A stretch of 15,679 nucleotides of DNA. It comes from Anaerolineales bacterium (lineage in GTDB: Bacteria; Chloroflexota; Anaerolineae; Anaerolineales; UBA4823). Position numbers and translations under genes: made by a program. Position 1 is the stretch's first letter. The number at the start of each line of letters is the position of its first letter. Positions 7,605-15,679 of this stretch are shown here, piece after piece. The stretch lies in NCBI GenBank assembly GCA_028687395.1, contig JAQUAE010000006.1, positions 1-15,679 on the forward strand, in the 5' to 3' direction. The notes under the pieces are model-generated. The model was given only the letters and a program-made list of their open reading frames with translations, did not search any database and was not told the DNA's origin.

Positions 7605-7627
7605 AATTACTCCTTCAATCGTGGAGA

Positions 7628-7658
7628 AGTATAAGAAGGTCGTATAAAAAGGTGACAA
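7628..7658 (-). promoter_or_regulatory. Possible promoter of the unknown gene plus KimA-like operon
   Basis: On the minus strand TTGTCA (7653-7658) and TATACT (7628-7633) are 19 bp apart, slightly long. They lie after the kdpDE terminator and before the ATG at 7604, where a separate promoter would be expected. No clear KdpE-binding repeat was identified. Confidence 0.35.
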
Positions 7659-7682
7659 AGAACAGGGGCAATCCCATAAAGA

Positions 7683-7721
7683 AATAATAAAAATCCCCTC
7701 CAACTTATCAGGTTGGAGGGG
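7683..7721 (-). terminator. Rho-independent terminator after kdpE
   Basis: Perfect 10-bp arms CCCCTCCAAC (7695-7704) and GTTGGAGGGG (7712-7721) enclose a 7-nt loop. In minus-strand RNA the stem is followed by A, then five Us and a further U/A-rich stretch. It ends the kdpDE transcript 43 bp after the kdpE stop and separates it from the transporter operon. Confidence 0.88.
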
Positions 7722-7763
7722 GAAAGCGGGGTGGTGCACCCCAAGCAGGACGATATCGTGCAC

Positions 7764-8462
7764 TCAATCGCCAGCCATGAATCGGTAACCGATACCAGGC
7801 TCGCTTAGTATGAAACGCGGCTGCACGGGATCGTCTTCCAGCTTCTTGCGCAATTGGTGAACGAAGACCCGTAGATATTCGACATGGTCTGCGTCAGCCG
7901 GGTCCCAGACGTGAGAGAGGATCGACAGGTGGGTGAGGACACGCCCGGCATTGGATGCCAGGTAAGCCAGCAGCTTGAACTCGGTGGCAGTCAGCTTGAC
8001 CTCTTCGCCGTCTCGTCGGACTAGGTGCTGGGCCAGATCGATGACGAGCGGCCCCGCTGTGACGACCGTCCTTTTATTCGCCGACCCGCGGGCGGCGGCG
8101 TGGCGCAGCGCCACGCGGATTCGCGCCAGCAGTTCGTCGATCCCGAAGGGTTTGGTGAGGTAGTCGTCAGCGCCGCTGTCCAGAGCCTGTACCTTATCCT
8201 GCTCGCTGTCACGGACGGAGAGAACTATGATAGGAGTGTGTGTCCACTCGCGGAGTCGCTTGCATACGGTCACGCCGTCCATGTCGGGCAGGCTTAAGTC
8301 AAGGATGATAGCGTCTGGCTGGCTGGCAGCAGCCAGGGCTAAGCCTTCCTCGCCCGTAGCGGCGATGGACACGCGAAACTGGCGGCCGGTCAGGATGGTG
8401 CGCAGGGCGCGTAGGATCTGGTGTTCGTCGTCGATGACGAGGATATGCGGCTGGTTGCTCAT
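7764..8462 (-). CDS. kdpE: KdpE-type response regulator
   Basis: This 232-residue OmpR-family regulator has a receiver domain with D11-D12, phospho-acceptor D55 (ILDLSLPD), S82 and K104 (DDYLTKPFG). A winged helix follows from about 132, ending HVEYLRVFVHQLRKKLEDDP...EPGIGYRF. The ILVIDDEHQILRALR start and the HVEYLRVFVxQLRKKLE end are characteristic of KdpE rather than other OmpR members. KdpE normally activates kdpFABC under potassium limitation. No kdpFABC is in this window, so its target may be elsewhere or the neighbouring KimA-like operon. The ATG overlaps the kinase stop by 4 bases (ATGA), giving tight coupling; a terminator follows. Confidence 0.92.
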   Translation of the reverse strand: MSNQPHILVIDDEHQILRALRTILTGRQFRVSIAATGEEGLALAAASQPDAIILDLSLPDMDGVTVCKRLREWTHTPIIVLSVRDSEQDKVQALDSGADDYLTKPFGIDELLARIRVALRHAAARGSANKRTVVTAGPLVIDLAQHLVRRDGEEVKLTATEFKLLAYLASNAGRVLTHLSILSHVWDPADADHVEYLRVFVHQLRKKLEDDPVQPRFILSEPGIGYRFMAGD

Positions 8463-9928
8463 TCGTTGGGTATCCTTGGGTTTACTCCCTCAGCTTGAGT
8501 AGGCAGCGTGAAGCGAATGGCGAAGCCATGTTCCAGGTTCTCCGCCCAGATGGAGCCTTGGTTGGCCTCGACGATGCCCTTGCAGATGGATAATCCCAAG
8601 CCGGTGCCGGTGATCTGGTCAGCGGCAGTAACGCGGTGAAACTTATCAAAGATCTTTTTCAGATCAGCCTCCAGGACAGCCGGCCCCTGGTTGTCGACTT
8701 GCACCCATACATTCTGCTCGTCCTGCAATCCGGCTGTGATCTTGATGATGCTGTTGGAAGGCGAGTATTTCAGGCTGTTACTAAGCAGGTTGTTGAAGAC
8801 ATGTTCCATCAGGACATCGTCCACGTAGACCAGCGGGAGGTCTTCAGGGATATCCAATTCAATCCGGTGGTTTGGACCTGCCAGGCGTGCCCGCTTGGTA
8901 GCCGGTGCTGCGATCTCGGCCAGCACGTTCCAGCGGCGATTGAGCTGGAGGGCGCCAGCCTCGATGCGAGACATGTTGAGCAGGTTGCCGACCAACTGGT
9001 TGAGGTGGTCAGTCTCCTCTTCTATAGCCGCCAGCAGGTCGCGGCGTGCTTCAGCCTCCCACGCCACGTCTTCGCTGCGTAGACTGGTAACGGCGGCCTT
9101 GATGGTAGCCAGCGGAGTGCGTAGTTCATGCGAGACGGAGGAGAGCAGCGCCGATTTCATCCGGTCGCTCTCCTCGAGGATGCGTGCCCGACTCTCGTTT
9201 GCAGCCAGGCGAGCGCGTTCCAAAGCCAGCACGCCCTGACTGGCGTAGGTGCGTAGCAGACGTTCCTCTGACGGGCTAAGTGTCCAGCCAGTTCGCCACA
9301 GGCGGATTTCACCCAGCAGGCGTTGCCTGCCCTGCATCGAAACCAGGATGGTCGGCTGCTCGGACAGGGAATTTCCCCGGGAGCTCGCCTCCGGTAATCG
9401 GATTAGTCCTGGCTGCGGCTCGCCTTCGGTAAAGACCTCCACCTGTTCGGCCTGGAAGGTCTCCAGTGTCTGCTGTGCCAGGTTGGTGAGAAGGTCGGGT
9501 TCGCGATGCAGCCTCGAAAGAGCCAGGCTGAGTTCGTAGAGGCGGGCTGTCTCGTTCTCGCGGGCGCGCGCGGTGGCCAAGCTGTTGGTCATGCGCCCGA
9601 CCAGTTGGCTGATACTGACGGCAAGCACCAGGAAGACGATCAGGACCAGGATGTCTTGTGACTGGTGCACCATCAGGGTGCCGTAGGGTGGGAGGAAGAA
9701 GTAGTTCAGGGAAAAGAAGGCAGTCAGGGCAGCCAGGATTCCCGGGCTCAACCCACCTAGCGCAGCGCTGGTGCCAACTGGCAGGAGGTAGAGAAGGGCA
9801 ACGGTGGCGATCTCCATCTGATCGCGGATTACCAGGAGTCCAGCCGTCACGATCGCCGTGATGACGATTGAGAGCAGAAAGTAAAAAAGGCGCCGTTGCA
9901 TGAAAAGAAATGTCCAGATACGCCGCAT
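8459..9928 (-). CDS. KdpD-like sensor histidine kinase lacking the N-terminal KdpD/USP domains
   Basis: This 489-residue membrane kinase is expected to phosphorylate the adjacent KdpE. Four hydrophobic segments between about 14 and 111 match the DUF4118 membrane domain of KdpD (for example LYLLPVGTSAALGGLSPGIL, then FFSLNYFFLPPYGTL). A GAF-like region covers about 135-238. A short coiled stretch leads to HisKA with H267 in SSVSHELRTPL, then HATPase: N-box NNLLSNSLKYSP (379-390), DNQGP (412-416), G2 GTGLGLSIC (441-449). Full KdpD is near 890 residues; the roughly 400-residue cytoplasmic part with the Walker ATP site and USP domain is absent. The start is the first Met, with GAGG very close (2 nt); Met10 is the alternative. 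Whether it still senses K+ cannot be told from sequence. Confidence 0.9.
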   Translation of the reverse strand: MRRIWTFLFMQRRLFYFLLSIVITAIVTAGLLVIRDQMEIATVALLYLLPVGTSAALGGLSPGILAALTAFFSLNYFFLPPYGTLMVHQSQDILVLIVFLVLAVSISQLVGRMTNSLATARARENETARLYELSLALSRLHREPDLLTNLAQQTLETFQAEQVEVFTEGEPQPGLIRLPEASSRGNSLSEQPTILVSMQGRQRLLGEIRLWRTGWTLSPSEERLLRTYASQGVLALERARLAANESRARILEESDRMKSALLSSVSHELRTPLATIKAAVTSLRSEDVAWEAEARRDLLAAIEEETDHLNQLVGNLLNMSRIEAGALQLNRRWNVLAEIAAPATKRARLAGPNHRIELDIPEDLPLVYVDDVLMEHVFNNLLSNSLKYSPSNSIIKITAGLQDEQNVWVQVDNQGPAVLEADLKKIFDKFHRVTAADQITGTGLGLSICKGIVEANQGSIWAENLEHGFAIRFTLPTQAEGVNPRIPNE

Positions 9929-10042
9929 ATCCTCATTTTAATACACAAGGTTGGGAATTCCTATCCCATCCAAAAGCCGCCAGAAAAAAGCGCCCCTATG
10001 AGTGGTTGGTATGGCCCCTTGTCATATTATCAGGACAGAAGG

Positions 10043-10093
10043 AAGGAGGATTAAATCATTTGGAATTTCTAAATTCCAAATTCCCTCCTCCTT
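10043..10093. repeat. Long imperfect inverted repeat (hairpin)
   Basis: An outer 8-bp stem AAGGAGGA/TCCTCCTT (10043-10050, 10086-10093) and a perfect inner 10-bp stem TTTGGAATTT/AAATTCCAAA (10059-10068, 10071-10080) with a 2-nt loop are joined by an asymmetric internal loop. No T tract follows on either strand, so a terminator is unlikely. It lies between the kdpD-like start and the tRNA terminator. The rest of 9929-10042 shows nothing recognisable. Confidence 0.6.
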
Positions 10094-10124
10094 AAAACAA
10101 AAAATCCCGCTACCTCCGGGATTT
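10094..10124 (-). terminator. Rho-independent terminator of the tRNA-Glu gene
   Basis: Perfect 8-bp arms AAATCCCG/CGGGATTT (10102-10109, 10117-10124) enclose a 7-nt loop. In minus-strand RNA the stem is followed by UUUGUUUU. It begins 4 nt after the mature tRNA 3' end. Confidence 0.85.
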
Positions 10125-10128
10125 CCTG

Positions 10129-10201
10129 TGCCCCCAAGGGGATTCGAACCCCTGTTTTGGCCTTGAGAGGGCCGCGTCCTGGGCCTCTAGACGATGGGGG
10201 C
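10129..10201 (-). tRNA. tRNA-Glu (anticodon CUC)
   Basis: The minus strand folds as a 73-nt cloverleaf. The acceptor stem is GCCCCCA/TGGGGGC with discriminator A at 10129; the D arm is CGTCTAGAGGCCCAGGAC, identical in type to bacterial tRNA-Glu; the anticodon loop is CTCTCAA with anticodon CTC, reading GAG; the T arm is AGGGG TTCGAAT CCCCT. The top pair of the anticodon stem is a C-A mismatch (stem CGGCC/GGCCA). The 3' CCA is not encoded, so it must be added after transcription. It has its own promoter and terminator, with no neighbouring tRNA. Confidence 0.95.
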
Positions 10202-10213
10202 CAAAGCCCTGAC

Positions 10214-10243
10214 ATTCTACCACGCCGTCTCGCCCCCCGTCAA
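10214..10243 (-). promoter_or_regulatory. Promoter of tRNA-Glu
   Basis: On the minus strand TTGACG (10238-10243) and TAGAAT (10214-10219) are 18 bp apart. The predicted start falls only a few bases before the mature tRNA 5' end at 10201. Confidence 0.7.
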
Positions 10244-10261
10244 CAATCACCTCCCCTCCCG

Positions 10262-10270
10262 TGCTATAAT
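10262..10270 (+). promoter_or_regulatory. Extended -10 promoter of the acyl-CoA mutase gene
   Basis: TGCTATAAT is a perfect extended -10 (TATAAT at 10265-10270) about 80 nt before the ATG. No good -35 is present; the region where it would lie overlaps the -35 of the divergent tRNA promoter (10238-10243). Confidence 0.55.
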
Positions 10271-10348
10271 TTTTCTCACAACCGCATTCACCTCGCCTCG
10301 CCCCACGCAGCCATCGTCCTGCACCTGGCGAAGCCAAAGGAGACATTC

Positions 10349-12028
<1,680 letters not shown>

Positions 12029-12164
12029 GCGCACCTCGTCCGACCATCTTCCGGCTCCCCGTGGCAGTCTGTAAGCCCGCCATTCCAGGCTGTCCGGTTA
12101 CGCCCGCACGCGCCCACATCCAGGCCTATTACCGCGCCGTCTAACCCTCCGATTCGGCAAGCGG

Positions 12165-12173
12165 TGATAGAAT
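12165..12173 (+). promoter_or_regulatory. Possible extended -10 promoter of the phosphofructokinase gene
   Basis: TGATAGAAT carries a TAGAAT hexamer (12168-12173) with an upstream TG. It would give a leader of about 130 nt before the ATG at 12310. No convincing -35 is seen. Confidence 0.35.
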
Positions 12174-12254
12174 GAAAAGTTAGTGTGGCTCGGGCGTCGT
12201 CAGGCCCGGCTTCCTCCCGCTGGTCTGAACCGCTTCCCACCTCACCTGCGTAAA

Positions 12255-12275
12255 AACAACCGCTCGACGGTTGTT
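12255..12275 (+). promoter_or_regulatory. Hairpin in the phosphofructokinase leader
   Basis: Perfect 8-bp arms AACAACCG/CGGTTGTT enclose a 5-nt loop, 34 nt before the start codon. There is no T tract right after the stem, so simple attenuation is unlikely; a stability or translation element is possible. Confidence 0.4.
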
Positions 12276-12309
12276 AGTCCGATTTCATTCACACTGGAGG
12301 CAATTCGCC

Positions 12310-13512
12310 ATGCCAAGCGTCAACAAAATCAAGGGCGTGATCGGCATCCTCACCGGCGGGGGAGACGTTCCGGGGTTGAATCCTGCCATTCGCGCCGTCA
12401 CCATCCGCGCCATCGAAGAGGGCTACCGGGTGATCGGCATCCGTCGCGGTTGGGCTGGCCTGACTGAGCTGATGCGCGACCCCCAGGTCGACAACAGCGA
12501 ACATTTCCAGGAGCTCACCCTCGATACCGTCAACCGGGCTGGCCGCACCGGCGGCACCTTCCTGCACACCTCCCGCACCAACCCCACCAAGGTGTCCCTC
12601 GACGCCGTCCCTGACCACCTCAAGGATAAGTACACCGCTCCCAAGAACGACCTGATTCCCGAAGTGCTCCAGAATCTGGACTTCCTGGGCATCGATTACC
12701 TGATTCCCATCGGCGGCGACGACACCCTCAGCGTCGCTGTCCGCCTCGCTAAGGAGGGCGTCAAGGTCGTCGCCATCCCCAAGACCATGGATAACGACGT
12801 GCCCGGCACCGATTATTGCATCGGTTTCAGCACCTGCGTCACCCGCACCATCAACATGGCCAACAGCCTGCGCACCACTGCCGGCTCTCACGAGCGCTTC
12901 CTGGTGCTCGAAGTCTTCGGGCGCTACGCCGGCTTCACCGCCATGCTCCCCACCATGGCTGGCGCCGCTCACCGCTGCGTCATCCCCGAATTCAAATTCG
13001 ATATCGAGCGCCTGACCCAGATCCTCTCTGAAGACCGCCTCCAGAACCCCAGCCGCTACTCGGTCGTCCTCGTCTCGGAGGGCGCCATGTTCACCGGCGG
13101 CGAGATGGTCTTCGAAAGCCAGGAGAAGGACGCCTTCGGCCACGCCAAGCTGGGTGGCATCGGCGACCTGGTCTCCGCCCGCCTCAAGGACCTCTCCCCT
13201 AAATATAACCACGGCAAGACGGTCAACGTGCTCAACCAGAAGCTCGGCTACCTAGTGCGCGGCGGCGACCCCGACGCTATCGATTCCATCGTCCCCATGG
13301 CTTTCGGCAACCTGGCCCTCGACCTGATCATCGAGAAAACCTTCGGCAGGCTGGTGGTGCTCAAGCACGGCCGTTACGAAAACGAGCCTATCGACGTCGT
13401 CACAAGCAAAAAGAAGCTGGTCGACGTCGATAAGTACTACCACACCGAGCGCTATCGCCCCAGGTACACCAGCATCGATCTGGCGCCGATGTTCATTTTC
13501 ACCAGCGACTAG
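12310..13512 (+). CDS. pfp: Pyrophosphate-dependent 6-phosphofructokinase
   Basis: This 400-residue cytoplasmic enzyme converts fructose 6-phosphate to fructose 1,6-bisphosphate in glycolysis, here probably reversibly with PPi as phosphoryl donor. PFK-A family motifs: GGGDVPGLN (16-24), GGDDTL (135-140), PKTMDNDVPGTD (157-168, catalytic D161), an EVFGRYAG segment (201-208) and VSEG near 257-260. Two positions separate PPi from ATP enzymes: the residue after GGD is Asp (D138; Gly in ATP-PFK) and Lys replaces Gly before TMDND (K158). Both point to PPi. Length exceeds the 320 residues of E. coli PfkA owing to an insertion at about 52-115. GGAGG 11 nt before ATG 12310 supports the start, which is where the protein matches family members. 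It is followed by a shared terminator. Confidence 0.93.
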   Translation: MPSVNKIKGVIGILTGGGDVPGLNPAIRAVTIRAIEEGYRVIGIRRGWAGLTELMRDPQVDNSEHFQELTLDTVNRAGRTGGTFLHTSRTNPTKVSLDAVPDHLKDKYTAPKNDLIPEVLQNLDFLGIDYLIPIGGDDTLSVAVRLAKEGVKVVAIPKTMDNDVPGTDYCIGFSTCVTRTINMANSLRTTAGSHERFLVLEVFGRYAGFTAMLPTMAGAAHRCVIPEFKFDIERLTQILSEDRLQNPSRYSVVLVSEGAMFTGGEMVFESQEKDAFGHAKLGGIGDLVSARLKDLSPKYNHGKTVNVLNQKLGYLVRGGDPDAIDSIVPMAFGNLALDLIIEKTFGRLVVLKHGRYENEPIDVVTSKKKLVDVDKYYHTERYRPRYTSIDLAPMFIFTSD

Positions 13513-13553
13513 CCCCACTTTCACGCTCAACTGCGTAACTTCTAAATAGAATC

Positions 13554-13587
13554 AAATCGCCGGTTTTCTCCCCTCAACCGGCGATTT
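13554..13587. terminator. Bidirectional terminator between pfp and dnaE
   Basis: Perfect 12-bp arms AAATCGCCGGTT/AACCGGCGATTT (13554-13565, 13576-13587) enclose a 10-nt loop. It sits between two convergent genes (stops at 13512 and 13606). T tracts are short on both sides, but the symmetric stem ending in AAA/TTT fits termination of both transcripts. Confidence 0.75.
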
Positions 13588-13605
13588 GTCCATCTGCGTC
13601 CCGGA

Positions 13606-15679
13606 TTATTGAAAACGGATCTTTTCGATGTGCACGTTTTCCGGCCCCACCATCCCCCCCAGCTTCTCGAGCAATTCCTGGCACACGCCGGTCGATTCGT
13701 TGGGGAATTCTACCAAATAATTACGCCCACGTTCGTATACCCAGAAGGCAAAGCGGTCGTTCCCCGGAAAGGAGGCGATGTTGTGGTGGATGCGCCGCAT
13801 GCGCAGCACGTCGTGCGTCTTGTCACCCGTCGTCCGCAGGAAGACTGTGATCATGTGCACGTTGCCCTCGGCGCTGGCCGGCGCAGGCGGCAGGATGAAC
13901 GGCGGCGGCTCCGCCGCGGCTTGCTCCTGCGCCGCCTCCAGCGCGACACCCGTCCTGGCGCCAATCGCTGGCGCCTGAGCCGTGGGCGCTTCCTCGACTG
14001 CCTCACCCGCTATAATTTCTGCTGCCGTTACCGGCTCCACCTCTTCTTGTGGCGCTTCGGGCGCTGCTTCCGGGTTGAGCTCCACTAACGGGTCAGGTGG
14101 ATTTGTGCCCGGCGCCCCTTCGACCTGGGCTGCCTCGCTCGCTATCGTTTCCTTCCCTACGGCTGCCGTTGGCGCCCAGCCATCCGGGAAGGGTTCCGGT
14201 GGGGGTGGGCAGTTTCTCTCCCACGTCTCCTCCACCGCCTCGACCGGCGGCTCGTAAACCTCCTCTTCCTGCGCGGGGGGCTCAGAGCCAACTTGCACGG
14301 GAGCGGCGCTCCGCACCGGCGCTCCCGGCTTCGCCGCCTCCCGCCTCACCTTGGCCCCTACGCGGTTTATCCCACTCGTTGTCTTCTCCCCTGCCGCCGA
14401 GGTGATCTTCAGCTCGCTGCTCACCCGTTGCGCAATCACCTTCGGGTCGCCCCCCTCCCCCTCCACCCGGCCCTCCACCAGGATCACCTTGTCGTACTCC
14501 ACCAGCTTCGCAGCTTGCGCCCAGACCTTGGGAAAGATCACCAGCTCGATCTTCCCCTGCACGTCCTCCAGCGTGACGAACGCCATTGCATTGCCAGCCT
14601 TGCTCTGGTAGTGGCGCACGCGCGTGACCAATCCCGCCACCCGCACCGTCTCTTCCGGCGAGGCCTCGCTCAATTGCCCCGAGAAATGCGTGATCACCTG
14701 CGTGATCTCGTTCATCACCGGGCTGAGCGGGTGGTCGGAGACGTACAGCCCAATCAACTCCTTCTCCCAGTTCAACATCTCCCGCCGGCTCACCTCGGCC
14801 ACGCTGCGCGGCAGCACGATCGCCTCGTTTACGCCAGTGTGCTCCCCGAACAGGGTCATCTGACCCATCTCGGCCGCCCGGAAGGACGCCGTGCTCACCG
14901 AAAGGATGATGTCGAGGCTGGCCAGCAGGGCGTTGCGCGGTCCGAACTGGTCCAGCGCGCCCACCCGCACCAGGCTTTCCAGTGAGCGCTTGCCCACCTG
15001 GCGCAGGTCCACCCGCTGCGCAAAGTCGTTCAGGTCCTGGAACGGCCGGCCTTCCCTCCCCGCCAGGATGGCCTCCACCGGCCCATGACCTACGTTCTTC
15101 ACCGCCCCCAACCCAAAACGGATGGCCGCTGACTTGATCTTTCCCGCTTCGTCCCGTTCGTCCTCGATGGTGAAGTCCCAATCGCTGGCGTTCACGTCCG
15201 GTGGGCGCACATCGATGCCCATCCGTCGGCAATCCGCCACGTAAAGCGCCACCTTCTCCGTGTCGTTGCGTGTCACCGAGAGCAGCGCGGTCATGTATTC
15301 CACCGGATAGTGCGCCTTCAAATACGCCGTCTGTACCGCGATCACCCCATAATCCGCAGCGTGCGCCTTGTTGAACCCATAGCGGGCGAACTCCTCCCAA
15401 TCGTCGAATATCTTCTCCGCCTTCTCCTGCGGAATGCCCTTGCTCACCGACCCCTCGACGAACTTCTTGCGGTGCTCCAGCAGCTTGTCTTTCAGCTTCT
15501 TCGAGATCGCCTTGCGCAGGTCGTCCGCTTCCGGCGCAGAATACCCTGCCAGGTCCATCACCGCCCGCATTAACTGTTCCTGGTAAACCGGGTAGCCGTA
15601 GGTCTCCTTGAAGATCGGCTCCAGCGCCGGGTGTGTGTATTCCACCGCCTCCTGGCCATGCATGCGCCGGATGTAACCC
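13606..15679 (-). CDS. dnaE: DNA polymerase III alpha subunit, C-terminal part (5' end beyond right edge)
   Basis: The frame is open to the right edge and encodes the last 690 residues of the replicative polymerase. Numbering from the first visible Met (15661-15663): finger-domain motifs YQEQLMRAVMDLAGYS (27-42) and GFNKAHAADYGVIAVQTAYL (96-115); tandem helix-hairpin-helix around KNVGHGPVEAIL and RQVGKRSLESLVRVGALD (189-238); OB fold at about 339-415. A Pro/Ala/Glu-rich, probably disordered linker runs from about 425 to 598. A compact final domain (600-685, NVHMITVFLRTTGDK to the end) follows. This tail is absent from E. coli DnaE and is, as I recall, common in Chloroflexota. The catalytic palm and PHP domains are outside the window. 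It is not a pseudogene: the frame is uninterrupted. Confidence 0.96.
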   Translation of the reverse strand, partial: GYIRRMHGQEAVEYTHPALEPIFKETYGYPVYQEQLMRAVMDLAGYSAPEADDLRKAISKKLKDKLLEHRKKFVEGSVSKGIPQEKAEKIFDDWEEFARYGFNKAHAADYGVIAVQTAYLKAHYPVEYMTALLSVTRNDTEKVALYVADCRRMGIDVRPPDVNASDWDFTIEDERDEAGKIKSAAIRFGLGAVKNVGHGPVEAILAGREGRPFQDLNDFAQRVDLRQVGKRSLESLVRVGALDQFGPRNALLASLDIILSVSTASFRAAEMGQMTLFGEHTGVNEAIVLPRSVAEVSRREMLNWEKELIGLYVSDHPLSPVMNEITQVITHFSGQLSEASPEETVRVAGLVTRVRHYQSKAGNAMAFVTLEDVQGKIELVIFPKVWAQAAKLVEYDKVILVEGRVEGEGGDPKVIAQRVSSELKITSAAGEKTTSGINRVGAKVRREAAKPGAPVRSAAPVQVGSEPPAQEEEVYEPPVEAVEETWERNCPPPPEPFPDGWAPTAAVGKETIASEAAQVEGAPGTNPPDPLVELNPEAAPEAPQEEVEPVTAAEIIAGEAVEEAPTAQAPAIGARTGVALEAAQEQAAAEPPPFILPPAPASAEGNVHMITVFLRTTGDKTHDVLRMRRIHHNIASFPGNDRFAFWVYERGRNYLVEFPNESTGVCQELLEKLGGMVGPENVHIEKIRFQ

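Noticed and set aside
7605..7682. c-di-AMP (ydaO-type) riboswitch before the transporter operon
   Set aside because: The region before ATG 7604 is too short and shows none of the expected long pseudosymmetric helices; only a terminator and a possible promoter are seen.
7605..7763. N-terminal extension of the unknown gene by 53 codons to 7763
   Set aside because: It would run through the kdpDE terminator and lacks a ribosome site, while ATG 7604 has a well-placed AGGAG.
9929..10201. tRNA-Glu as an integration site of a genomic island covering the kdp/feo side
   Set aside because: No integrase and no second copy of the tRNA 3' end was seen within the window, and the tRNA is followed by its own intact terminator.
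10157..10348. Upstream extension of the mutase frame to 10157
   Set aside because: The extra 64 codons overlap the tRNA gene and the promoter region; ATG 10349 has a strong ribosome site and matches the family N-terminus.

Overview
The window looks like chromosomal DNA from a bacterium of the Chloroflexota, probably near the Anaerolineae. The clues are indirect: a DnaE with a long Pro/Ala/Glu linker and an extra C-terminal domain, a pyrophosphate-type phosphofructokinase, a stand-alone acyl-CoA mutase large subunit, and moderately high GC with strongly C/G-ending codons. I could not run a phylogeny.

Layout, left to right. (1) 1-579, minus: the N-terminal 193 codons of an OmpR-type response regulator running off the left edge. 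(2) 580-1265: no intact gene; a strong minus-strand terminator (634-682), a frameshifted remnant of a winged-helix regulator (819-1035), and unexplained sequence. (3) 1266-4633: an iron/manganese module, a DtxR/MntR-type repressor (minus) divergent from feoA-feoB-feoC (plus). The 104-bp divergent region holds a 9-bp-arm palindrome lying between the -35 and -10 of the feo promoter, with a second inverted repeat near the expected transcription start. (4) 4684-9928, all minus: a potassium block. A KdpD-like sensor kinase lacking the usual cytoplasmic N-terminal domains overlaps kdpE by 4 bp and ends at a strong terminator. A separate two-gene unit follows: an unrecognised 362-residue protein and, 2 bp later, a KimA/KUP-family potassium transporter that keeps the K+-coordinating residues. 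(5) 9929-10348: a long imperfect hairpin, then tRNA-Glu(CUC) on minus with its own promoter and terminator. (6) 10349-13512, plus: an acyl-CoA mutase large subunit with non-methylmalonyl residues at the substrate pocket, and a PPi-dependent phosphofructokinase. (7) 13606-15679, minus: the C-terminal part of DNA polymerase III alpha, truncated by the right edge.

How the genes work together: the repressor is expected to sense Fe2+/Mn2+ and shut off ferrous iron uptake by FeoB, with FeoA and FeoC as helpers. The KdpDE-like pair should sense potassium or osmotic state. No kdpFABC is in view, so the neighbouring KimA-like transporter and its unknown partner gene are the natural candidate targets. 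The least described element is that potassium block, especially the 362-residue gene coupled to the transporter.
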